From positions 24,320,150 to 24,384,149 of the forward strand of contig CM051514.1 in the NCBI GenBank assembly GCA_028015205.1: a stretch of 64,000 bases of DNA. The letters run 5' to 3'. Shown piece by piece: positions 48,901 through 62,500 of this stretch. The notes under the pieces are model-generated. The model had not been told where the DNA came from. It saw only the letters and a list, made by a program, of their open reading frames with translations, and searched no databases. The stretch comes from Mytilisepta virgata. Its lineage: Eukaryota > Mollusca > Bivalvia > Mytilida > Mytilidae. The position numbers and the translations under genes are program-made. Position 1 is the stretch's first letter. Each line of letters starts with the position of its first letter.

Positions 48901-51900
48901 ACAAATATGTTAGATTTTCTCATAGAAAACATATTTGTTGAATTTGGCGGTCTAATTTTTCAACAAACAATCAGCATTCCAATGGGAACCAACTGTGCTC
49001 CTCTCCTCGCCGATCTGTGTCTGTACTCATATGAAGCGGACTTCATTCAAGGGCTTCTAGGTGAAAACAAAAAGAAACTAGCCCAATCCTTTAATTTCAG
49101 TTTTCGTTATATAGATGACGTGTTGTCGTTAAATAACGATAAATTCCAAGAGTTTCTACATATTATCTACCCCAGTGAACTTGAAATTAAAGATACCACA
49201 AATAAGTCTGCTTCATATTTGGATTTGTTTCTTAAAAAAGACTATGAGGGACATTTGAAGACAAACCTTTATGACAAACGTGATGACTTCAACATTCCTA
49301 TTATTAATTTTCCCCTCTTGAGTAGTAATATACCAGCATCGCCTGCATATGGCGTCTACGTTTCTCAGCTTACCCGATATTCAAGGGCATGCGTGAGTTT
49401 CCCTGATTTTCGACAAAGAGAATTACTGCTGTCTGAAAAGCTTCTTAACCAGGGTTTTATCAGGGGATAAGTTAATGTCATGACTTAGGAAATTTTAGGG
49501 TCGTCATCACGAATTGATTGACCATTACAGTGTTCCAATATCTAAGATGATGTTGGACATGTTCCCGCTGTCGTAACATGTGCCTCCACCGATTTGTGAT
49601 TTCCACCGGATTGACTTTGTTGAACTTCACGACGGGTGCCGTATACGGAGCAGGAACCGCTTACCCTTCCAGAACACCTGGGTTCACTCCTGGTTTTTAT
49701 AGGAGTTCGTGTTGTTCATTGTTTTTTAGTTTTCTGTGTTTATTTGTTGTGATTGTGGTTGTTCATTTGTCTTCCCGGGTTTGTCTGTCCAATGGATTAC
49801 GTTTTGTTTATTGCTCCTTAGGTACATTTGTCATTTTTATCATGACCGCCTCGGTGGTCTCGTGGAAGCGTGCTCGCCCCGAGTGCGGAAGGTCGCGGGT
49901 TCGATCCCAGGCCGGGTCAAACCAAAGACATTAAAATTGGTATTTGCTGCTTCTCCGCCAAGCACGCGGCATCTAGGAGTAAGAGCAAAGACTGGTCAAC
50001 TCAGAGTCAGTATAATGTGTCCGAGTGAGGTGATTTGTCTTCCTTCGGACAATTACCTCGTGAACTAGCACATTAAAAATCCGACTTAGCGTGTCGGTCT
50101 AGTACAAAGCAGGGATCATATTCATTATCATATCAGCATGTTCTCGTCCTGATATGCACCTGGTTGCCATTGGACGTTAAACAATAATTCATCCATCCAT
50201 CCATCCTTTTTATCATAAAGCAATGCCTAATTATTTGGGAATATTTTACAAAAGATCCGGTAAAGCTATCTGTTTTTCGTTACAAAATTAGACAATTTTT
50301 TATGGAAGTCTTGAAGTCGTGAAGGTATGTTTTCTTTGCGTATTTGAAAATTATATATAAAAATCTTGTAAATTTTCAGTAAAAAATCAGTAGAGAAACC
50401 TTGTTATATCGTATTCACTTAAAGTTCAAAACGTTCATAAATCATTGTAAATTTTAAGTTTTTTAATCAGACAGGAAAGAAAGGAAACTAACAATAATAA
50501 CCTTATGCATTTCTTTAATTTTAGGTTATACCGGACGATGCTTACAAAATAGGGACCGACGAATACGATGGTATCTTTCACTGTCGATTCTGGAGGTTTG
50601 GAGTTTGGAACGATGTCTACATAGACGACTTTTTACCTGTTCAAAACGAGACGCAAATATTTGGCGCTCATTCTGCAACGGACCAAAATGAAATGTGGGT
50701 TGCCTTTATTGAGAAGGCGTTTGCGAAGTAAGATATTTTGTTGCAATAATTAATTTAGTTATAAGATTAAAGCGAAAAAAAGCAAACGAAGCATTATGCA
50801 CCTTGTTTGCAGTTTTGACATTAATTTTTCCTCAGTATTGCTTAATTTCAAATTACGGAATAAATCCACCGTAGCCGTTGGCAACCCGAATTAACGAAAA
50901 CTGTATATGAAGATGATTTGGAATAAATAATGTATGATACCCATTTTGATGTATAGTTTGTCGAATTAGGACTCGTAAGTTGTGCTGAAGGCCAGAAAAT
51001 GTGAAAAGCAGAAAAAACCTTAAAAGTTGAATAACAGTGCACGAGGAAACTACTTTTAGTTTTTAAAAAATTAACAAATTGACAATATTAATTTTCATGT
51101 ATCCTGTATCCTGTTCAAGCCAGTATCGTAGTCCTACCGACCTGATTTAGCATAGCATAGGCATATACTAACAAGGGAGCAACCATTTGATTGGGGGGGG
51201 GGGGGGGGCTAGGATCCAATTTTTTTTATCCTGCCTACATTTGTAGTTGGAATTTTGGTCCTGGGTTTTTTTTCGACCTAAATTTTTATTTTCATTTAAA
51301 CCCCAAAATTTCCTGATTGACACAGGACCTGTATTTTTTCACACCTAAAGTGATTCTGTCTTTTTATTTTGCCAAAATCCTGGTCTGCCTTTTTATTTCA
51401 AATTTGATTCAAGCCCCCCCCCCCCTAAAATCAAATGGTTGCTCCTTAAGGGGCTGTAAAAAGTATTCAGTTTGGATGCCGATTTTGTCAAATCACAAAT
51501 AAATATAACATGGAAACGTGTAGCCACATTCGTACAGTCCAAAGATTAATTCAGAGTAGTTTAAGTAAGCCGTACGAAGAGCAATGAAACATACAGTCAT
51601 TAAAGATCGCATTTTCTGGAATTTATATTGATTCTCTCATATGGTCTTTGCATCGGAAATAAATACATTTATTCTGAATCCAGTTGTTGGCATGATACGG
51701 GTTATGTTCTTCTCGATCAGTTCTTCAACTGAGGTCTGGATCTGGCATGTTAGTAACTGCTAGTAGTCCTTTGTTAATATATATTGATCATTGTCATTTT
51801 GCTTAGTGTCTTCTGTTACCTTTTTTAACATTGGACTCGGACGTCTTTTGAACTGTGTTTTACTGTGTGTATCGCTGTGTGTTTGTATATTCCAAATTAG

Positions 51901-54900
51901 AGGTTGAGATCACAAAACATGTTTAAACCCGCTGCATTTTTTCGCCTGTCCCAAGTCAGGAACCTCTAGCCTTTGTTAGTCTTGTGTGTTTTTTTTTAAA
52001 AGTTTTGGTTCATTTGTATGTTTCGGAGTTTAGTGTGCCGTCCATTTCGCTGAACTAGTATGAATTATTGTTTAGGGACCAGCTGAAGCCCGCCTCCATG
52101 TGCGGGATTTTCTCGCTGCGTTGAAGACCCATTTTTTTTCGCTTTGACCTGTTTTCTGCTTTTTGGTCGGGTTGTTGTCTCTTTGACACATTCCCCGTTT
52201 CAATTCTCTATTCTAAAAAGTAAACCCGCATTGCGGGGATTATGTTTCACAAAAATTAATAATTCATATTTTTTTTTTGCAGACTGTATGGTTCTTTCAC
52301 AGCTGTTACTAGTGGTCTGACGGCAGACTCTTATATGAATCTTACTGGGGGCGTAGCAGAGTATATAGAAATTAAGAAAAGAAAGGGTTTTGTAAACAGA
52401 TTATTTTCCAGGTTACACAATGCATTCCAGTGTCCAACTACAATGGTTGGCTGTACAGTTCCTGTAAGTCTTCTTGAAGAAAATTAATGTAAAATAAGTA
52501 AGAAATATAGAAAGAAGTCAGTGTTGTTACAAAATAACCTCTCGGTGGAAATAAACGGAAATGTATTTTCCCTTCAGAGTTTCTAATATTTATCGTGATG
52601 TTTTCACTCGCATTTTGAATTGTAATAGATGTACATTGTATTAATGTTTTTGGCCACATAACTAGTTTTTTTTATCGGCATCAATTGTTTTTTTACTTTT
52701 GTAAAAGTTTGACTAGATTCTCATTTGCTTTTTTACTCTGTTAGTGCTTTGGGGCAGAAATAAATTGTATCATAGCCTATAAAATGTTATTTACTAGCTG
52801 GTGGAATCTCCTCTATAAAGTTATCACAAGTCCAGAAGCTAGTTTTTTGGTAAAGCTTGAAATTGATAATAATGAAAAAAATTATGATTTTGACTTTCTG
52901 TTCGACTATAAAAATGTTTTGTTCCACTATACTACTGAATAAATTTATTTTTTTGAAATATGCTTCGTTTTCTTGAATGTTGAAAAGTTACATTCTTATA
53001 AGAGCAAATTTTAATTTAATGCTGGTGTGGGAATAAAAAGAACAAAGCTGATGATATCCTCGGGGGCTTGGAAACAAAGATCGGAAAAAATAATTGTACA
53101 CTATCATTTTCTATTGTTCAAGTGTTCTTGTATCTTTGCCTCCATGTTCGTTTCTTTTATCTTGTAGATAAACAAAATGCTGTCACATTCAAATATTTTA
53201 CTAAATTCAAGGAAAATAATAGAAGTAGAAATTGATCTGTTCCAAGAAAAATATCTTTGATGAATTGTTTTTTAAGGCTAAACATGATAGAGTTTGTGGA
53301 TTAGTAGGCAGTCATTGTTATTCCATGAATGGAGCATATATCGTAAGTTTTTGATAATACTTTATCCATTCATTCAAAATTGTCATAAAGTGCAAATTAA
53401 TGTCTAAAAGGATATTCAATGGTTGATTGTAATGTAACCTTTTAATAAACTTACTCCAATTATACGCCGACTAGACTTTCCTTTCTTCAAACTCGAAGCT
53501 GTTCTTAAATATAGTTCAACCATGACCGAAACGCAACAAACGGCTTCTTTGGGGGCAGTATTAAAACGCATTTGCAATCAGGAAGTCTTTCACAACATGA
53601 AAATCACGCGGTTAAAACGTAAAACGTTCAGAAGAATCCAAAAATATTCAACCATATACATTGCAAATGAAAACAAACAAACAATATTTGAAACTTATTT
53701 CAATTGTTTTGGCTAATTTATTGCCGTGATGATATAGACGTACAAAAGTATTTGAATAGCAAATTCTTCAAAATGAAAATGGCAAAATACAGTTTCTTTG
53801 TTCATCTCTAGATTGGCGGGAATAAGTTAGTAAGAATACGTAATCCTTGGGGAAAGAGAGAATGGAAAGGAGCCTGGAGTGACAGGTATATGTTTCTAAC
53901 TTAACAAGATAGTATGAAAATGAAGTAGCATATTGAAATACTAATATTTAATACAAACACGGATGTAAATTTTACTGTTCATTCAATTCAATGTCAAAAT
54001 TTTCTCAGCTAAGATGACTTCTGAGCAAGTAATATATGGCACGTCCTATGTATGATTATTTACCGTTCAAAATATCTTATATACTTTGCAGGATGACTGA
54101 TAACATTTATAAGATGATATCCAATGTTGTTTTCAGAACACCAAATGTAGTAATTTCATTTGCTAAAAGCAAATTCCGGTAAAAAGTTTATACCTTGATA
54201 ATTCCTTTCATAACGTCGTGCGTATGAATACGTACGCATGCAATATATTGCATGTGGACAATGTTAATTTCAAATGGAAATCGTAATATTTCTGCATTAC
54301 TTATTTATAAGTAATCAAAGTTATTTTTAATGAATTTATCAATGTGTAAACTCGGGATTATCACTCACAAAATTGGCATAAAGACCTTTGGACTTTATTT
54401 AGTTTGTGAGTGAATCACCCGGGTTAACACGTTGATACACATTGACAACCTTCATTTTTATAAATAATTTTTAAGGGGGTACCCAAAACTTTGACTAAAT
54501 AAATTTGGCTCGTTTAATTTTCATAAATTTTGTACGAAATATTTACTATGACCTGTTGACAAAAATATAAAAATTTCAAGAGATTTGAACCACACAATTT
54601 ACGAGAATAATTTCATGGATATATAGCAGTTTGACAAACACTAATTTTGATCATTGAGAAGCTTGATTTCTCTTAACTAATAGTATGCGATTAAAACTTT
54701 CAGCAGATTTTTAAAGAATTAACTCCCTACAAATATGGTTGGCTATTTGATATATAAAATAGTTTATAAAAATAGAAGATATCTTATAACCTACACGTTG
54801 ATAAATATAAATTCGACGTGCCATACTTTCATATATCGAGGAGAACTATAAGGTTAAGAACAATTAACTTCTTTAAAGGAGTAAAGAATGGAAGTCGGCC

Positions 54901-57900
54901 CCACCAGACTGTATCCCTCCGCCAGTTAAAGATGATGGTGAATTTTATATGGACATCCACGACTTTGTAAAATATTTTGAGGACTGTACAATTTGTAATC
55001 TAACGCCAGATTTTGACCGAGATGGGAATCCAGATATGCTCAGTAAGAGTTTTTTCGTCCGGATTTTATTTATAGATAAAAAGCATGAAAAATGGACTTA
55101 CTACCTTCATCAAGTAGTAATCAAATTACAGTTCTCAGACAAATAACAGATGCACTCGAGAGCGAGAGAGAGAGAAATATATTAATGAAAAATAACCATA
55201 AAGCATGGTATAACAAATAATAATAATAAAAAAAAACAAGAAAGAGATTTCCTAGCATGGGACATGCACAAATACAATAAAATAATGTCTTTAAAAGATT
55301 TGTTCAAATAATATAGATACGAGAAAATATTGCACAAAGAACAAGTGTTGATATAAAATGCGTAACTAATATCCAAGACGCCGACTGGCCAGGTCTTCTT
55401 TGAGAATATATGGTTATCAACCACTACATTTAATTAATAATTCTCCGGCAGCTAATGGCTGTGGTGTTTTGAACTCTTTTTAGATTATGTGACAACTTGT
55501 TATGGAAACTGGCGTGAAGGAAAAATGGGAGGTTCCCAGGACAAACCAAATAATCCTCGTTTTTGTATTACAATGTCAGAGAAAGGTAATTTAAACAATT
55601 TTATTTGTTCAAAATAAGGGCCACTTAAATATGTTAACAAGTCATATATATGTTCAACGACTCATAGCCTCTTTACTTCATAACTTTTCTGAAACTACTT
55701 TCCACTCAATGCGATCCATGAATTGAGGTAAAAAAAACTTGTGAAATGCGTACATTTTTTACTTTTATTTATAAAAATGATTTATACATGAACATAAAAC
55801 TACAGCATACTTGCCAGAACACGTATCCAGGTGAATTTCCTACACAAATAAAACACTGGTATGTTTCATGGGTTATTTATTGTTGAGTTGGAACCCAAAA
55901 CAATCATACACAGATAACAATAGTAGAAATTTGCAGTAATTGTTATTGAAATATTAGTTGATATAAAATAACATTAAGTACTCTTGAACTATACAGTACA
56001 TTGGTACTAGGTATACATGTATTATTAAAATAGAAAAAATACATTGTTTTTTTATTTACGAGCTATTAATATGTTGTTGGCGTGGCCAATGATGCGACGG
56101 CAGCAATACCAATAGCCCTTTCCAGAAACTCATTTCCGGTATCACGATTCTGACTCTAAAATCGCATTGTATAATGGCTACCGCCATTAAACAAAGACTT
56201 CTAAATGGCACATAAGCTCTTATAGCGCACGTTGCGCTTGCTGTAAATATATATGTTAGTATGAAGAAAAGCAGTTAAATCAGTCTTGTCTGATTATGTG
56301 ATCTTATTTTGAAAATATATTAAACCTCATTTTGCATTGAGATTCACTATTAAATTAGCAACAAATTATGAATAAAATTAACAAAAATACAAAGCATAAG
56401 AATAGCAAATAAAATAATCATTAAAAATAACACCAATGAACATTACCTCACATGAGGTGCAAAGGTTCTCATTAATTCACATCATTACCAAATCATTAAC
56501 ATCATATACTCATATGGATAATTGTACCCCCGCTCCAAAGGGGAGGGTGTATACTGTTTTACCCTTGTGGTTCCGTCCACCCGTCTCTTCGTCACACTTT
56601 TCTCTGCAACTACTCATCACGGCCACTTGATATTTTGTCACAAGCCTTCTGTAGGTACGCCATATCGTGGAATATGTTTTCGGACCAAGGCAACACCCAA
56701 CTTCCTGTTTAACTACTTTATCGCGGAGGGGGTATCACTTGTGAGCAATGCCTTACAGGGCATCTTGTTCAACCTGAATAACAGAAATTAGTAATTATAA
56801 ACACTGTGCTCTGTGACAAATTTATATGACCACAGTATTGACATAAAATTTTAAAATAGGGATTATCAATAAAATCATTACATTTTACTTATTTAAGACT
56901 GTTTGATTCTTAGATTAACATGCTATTTATTTTTATGAGTATTCAGAAGCTCCATACATTCATATATTTTTTATCTGTATTTAATAACCATTATTTATTA
57001 CATTTTTATAATTATATTATTATTTTGCTTTATTTAAATTACAACGGTAATGAACTCGAAATTGTGAACTCTTATGTTTACCTCGGTATGTTGCTTCACT
57101 ATAATGGACAATTTTTACAAACTCAAAAGCGTTTATCATAACAAGCATTGAGAGCGTTGTCGTCGCATATAACTTCAATTAAACAAATGTATACGACTAC
57201 TGAACAAAGGATGTTTCTATTTGATAGCATGGTTGGATCCGTTTTAAGCTATGCGTCAGAAATATGGGGTTTTCGTCGTGCAAGAGATGTAGATCTTATA
57301 CTTAACCGTTTTTGTAAATATATTTTAAAACTATGTAAAAATGTCCCTACAACGTTTTTATATGGTGAGTTTGGACACTTGCCTTTAAAATATTGGATTC
57401 ATATTGTAACCAAAAAACCTCCTATAGTATATGAAAATTATAAAATTTTGTATGATGATGCAAACAATTGTAAAATTAATTGGGCGTCTAATGTAAAAGA
57501 TTTGTTACGTACCCTTGGATTTAATGATGTTTGGATTTCTGAAGATCCTAGATAAATATCTTTTGAGAATACCAAAACTCGTATAAAAGATCAATTTTTG
57601 CATGCAAAGTTGGAATGTAGGGTTAGAAGAATGTAACAAACTTTGTATTTATAGACAATCTAAATGACTTTTTGGTAAGGAGAAATATTTGGATTTCAAT
57701 TTTAGTTTTTCATTAGTAACGAAATTACGTAGCGGTAGGCTCAAATTAAATGTTGAAGTGGGACGGTATCATAATACACAGAGAGAAAATCGTGTTTGTA
57801 TTTATTGTAATATGAATGTTATATCGGATGTGTATCATTTTGTTTTAATTTGTCAGGCATACAGATTGTTGAGAATTCAGTTTTTTTCCTAATTATTACT

Positions 57901-59501
57901 GTTCATGGCCAAATCGGCATACATTCTTTAAGGACGACAAACATACCTAAGGAAAAAATTAAAAAAAAAAAAACCTTTGGACAGACGAACCCAATGTAAT
58001 TTATTACAAGCCTCAAGCAAATATCTCACTCCAAAACTGTGTAATTATTTAAAAGCAGCTTGGATGGTTAGATCACATATCATTTCATGATATTCTTTGT
58101 GATACCAATTGTAGTTCTCTGCTGTCTGTCATATTTTGTTATATTGTAATATCATTTTGTTTGCCATAGCATGTTTATTCTTTATTTAACATAAACTATT
58201 CATTCATTTAATCTTGTTAACCATGTTATTTGTTTTAATTCATTCACTCATTTCAAACTTACTAAATATTAAGACTGTGACTTACATATAATTTAGTTAT
58301 TAAAAAAGATAATATATAGAAAACTGACCCTATTCAAGATAATGACATTTCGGTAACCAAATTCAGATTAACTAGAGAAAAATTAATATCTACACGTTGC
58401 CAAGTAGAATATCATAGTTTTCAGGAAGAGATTAAAGAACAATGAAATCCCTATACATTAGTATAACCAAAACAGACCAATCAAAAGAGAATTCGAGGTT
58501 AAGGTTTAAAGTACAGAACCTTGGGTCATTAATTATCATATAAAATATAAGTTTATAAATAAAATATATTAATTAGAAACCAATTGTTATCCTCATCAAA
58601 TATGACTGAAATAAACTATCAAATGTTATTTAAGGGGGTACCCGACACATTGACTAAAATAGATTTGGCTCGTTTAATTTTCATAAAATTTTGATGAAAT
58701 ATGTACTTTGATCTGTTGACAAAAATATAAAAGTTTCAAGAAATTTGACCCACACAATTTTCGGGAATAATTTCATTGGATATATAGCAGTTTTACAAAC
58801 ACTAATTTTGATCATTGAGAAGCTTCATTTCTCTTTACTTATTGTATGTGATTACCAAACTGGAAAAAAAATAAATAATATATAAATACATAAATGAATT
58901 AATTATATTCTACTAAAAATATATACAAAATTCACTCTACCACACTGTATGCGTTTGAACATTTAAGAAATGGACGAAGACGGCAAAGTCCCCCTGGTGG
59001 TTCAGCTTATACAAAGAACATCTGATAGACAACACGATATCACAAATATAAGATGCGACTTGTTCAAGGTAAAAGTGAAAACTTACAAAATTAGAGTTGT
59101 AAAATTACAATTAAAATGAAAAAAAGTATGATCAAGATGATTGTGCCACAGGCCGATGTAGGTCCAAAAAACTACCTAGAAATTAAATAGTTGTTTAATT
59201 CAAATAAGCGGGGTTAGACCTACAGTGGTTGAGTGCCTTATTATTATATGTCAAAAAGATGGCATGTCGTCCAGTAATATGAATAACAAAAATAAACATC
59301 TATATGCTGTTTTGGACTTTTCCATGAATAAGTAAAAGATTACGCCACAGAACCAGTATTTAGTGGTCTCGAAAATAAAGGGGGACAAAACTTTACCACA
59401 GATTTAAAAGAACCAATGCTAATAAGAGCCTAAAATTTTACATCACTGCAATAAGGATAACAACAAGATTGTAGCTAGTTTAATATGATATTTATACATC
59501 G

Positions 59502-59546
<45 letters not shown>

Positions 59547-62500
59547 ATGGAACTCTCTAATTGAAAGAAAATGGCTTATATAAAAACAGACGGAAACAGG
59601 TAAAGTTTTAAAAGAAGTAGAATAATACACGAGTTCAAAGTGAAGACTGGAAAATCTTCAACGAGTTTTTAAAATTCACGTCTTTCCCGAGTCGAGAGCA
59701 GCGGAAGATTCTCCAGTTCTTCACTTTTGAACGAGTACAAATACATATTTCGTCCGTAAATACTCAATTTTTTAAGTTTCCTGTACCTACAATGTAAGTA
59801 AACTGAATGAGCACAATCGATGAAGTTAAATAACGATGCGATTTGATTGGTCTAAAAGCAGTGGAAGATGAGGTCGCGTGAACCATCTTGAACGGGTGAT
59901 CTCACACTAAAAATCGCCATTTACGGAAGAATACATGATATTAAAATGATAGCAAACCTGATTTTCGTTCATCACTGTTTAGAACCGACAACCCGCCTGC
60001 CTGACTTCTCGCTGGTCTTGTAAAACAAACAGTCGGATTTTTTGCATTGGAAAATCCGATTAAAACGTTGCTCGGTGTCTTCTATCGAAACATAAAAAAA
60101 ACTTCCATGTGTAATATGATTTATTTTGAATTTTTGGATATGTTAAACTTCGAAGTAGTTATTACAGAGAATTTTGATTTTAGCCAATTAAAACATCTGG
60201 TCCCTGTCACAAGCACTCGTACGACCACGATCGAGACTGGTTCCATGACGTGATCAATGGAACAAAGTTATATAAAAAAATGTGAAATCAGATCACACTA
60301 ACGACTAGTCGTACGAAAGTTTGTGAAACGTGTTATCTTATAATTTAAAGAAAAAGGAACACTTACATTTCATTGTTCATTTATTAGGTTCTAGCACAAA
60401 ATGATCGATGTGTGTCCTTGGAATTATTAGGCGACAAATCAAATATTTACAATGAAACTATGCAAGAAACGTACAGATTCCTGGTAGAGCCGGGCACTTA
60501 TGTTGCAATTCCGTCCACTCTGGAACCTGGATATGAAAAAGAATTCCTGATAAGATTTTTCACAGCTGGTCCAGTTTCCAATCCCCAGTACGTTTTTAAT
60601 GTTTTAGCTTTGGAGTCAATAAACAGGCCTTTATATTTTAAAAGAATAAAATAAAAATGCATAAACACATAACAAAATGTTACCAACCAAGTAATGATAA
60701 CAGTAAGTAAATTTTTAAATAGAAAACTATTCATTAAAAGCTTTGTGGTTTAGATAATACAATATTGAACAGAAGATGTATATTTAAAAAAAGTTATACC
60801 AAATAAACAGGCTGCACTATAAAAGCATCATACACCTGCTCGCAAACTACAGACTAGGGACAGCGGCACACCCAGGGGCGGATCCAGGATTTTTGAAAGG
60901 GGGGGGGCGTAAAATTTATAATCGAATTTTTTTGACGATTTTATGCTAAAAATTATATATATCGATAAAAAAGAAAATTTCGTTAGCGATCAAAGGAGGG
61001 GCGTACACTCTCTTCGCTCCTCCTTTGGATCCGCCACTGATCCCGAAGTATGTCCGGATGTGGGTGGACATATAAAAAGCTCTCGTGATTTGTCCGGATT
61101 TGTTCACATGGCACGCATTAAAATCCTTTTAGTTTTAATATCTCTTGTAGTGTTTTGTAAAAATCCAATGTAATGAAGTTGTAAATAGGACAAATATACC
61201 TAAGGAGAAAAAAAAGAAATCCATAAGACAGACAATCCTGGGAAGACAAATGAACAAACACAAGCACAACAAATAACACTGAAAACTAAAAAACAATGAA
61301 CAACACGAACTTCTATAAAACTAGGAGTGAACTCGGGTACTATGGAAGGGTAGGCAGTTCCTGCTCCGTATACGGTACCCGTCGTGATGTTCAACAAAGT
61401 CAAGTTTGACCTAGCGTTGTTTGTCCGAAAACACTGTTCTTTCTTTAGATTTTGTTCTGTGAACTATCTTTCAACGTTTTTCAGTGAACTATAACTTTCG
61501 ATTTAATTCAATGAACTATCAGTTTAAAATATTATTAAGTGAACTAGATGATGTTGTTATAATGACTGGTAACGGAAGAAACGGAGACGACCAGAACCCT
61601 GAAACAGATAGATTTAGTAAGTTGTGATAAAAGAAATGCATTTTGTACGTTCTGGAATCTAAGGAATTGTAGATTGGACATTGCTTAATTTCCCGATTAC
61701 CTCTTAAATGAAATACCCTTTTTAATAATAGACAACAAAATGGATAACAGGAAAGGTCAACAATGACATACCAATCAATCAATATGCCACCTATCAGACA
61801 GAACCCCAGACAAAAAAAATAACATAAAAGAGCACAAAACACAAACAAAAACACAACAGACATTCAGGATAGTATTACTCACTACTATTATGTATAGTAT
61901 CATTCTGCTTTATTCACATGTCTCTTGATATTTAAATATACAGTCTATGATTCTGGTGTTATATTCTAAGACAGTTTTACATAACAACCATTTATAAATT
62001 ATCTCATGACTTGTTACAATATCACAACTTTAGGTCATCCCAAATTATCACAAGTTTTTTAATTGATTGTAAGACATATCTTAAGACAAAATTTAACCAG
62101 ATCTTCAATAATTTGACACCTTGTGTTATGTTATGAAAGTTTTCAATAAAAACAATCACCAACGTTTACACATGTTTAAAGGAATCTTGGTTTTTGAAAT
62201 AATATCATAGTAATAAAGTACTATATGTATTAATTCTAGAATGGACGACAAGTGTTATAAGTGCCTTCCAATGTGGATTCAATGCAGGTGGTGATTGCAG
62301 TTGTAGTGGATTTGCCAATAATCCACAATGCCTTTTGACTGTTCATGATAGTAAGTTTTATTATGCCTACATTTGATAACTCATCCACACATGTAGTGTA
62401 AAAGATCTTCTGTATTTTATTTTTTTTCTAACGTAATTACATTTTCCGACCTTTGTGTAATGTGGGGCCATTTAGTGTGGCGTGGGCTGTTGCTCATTAT

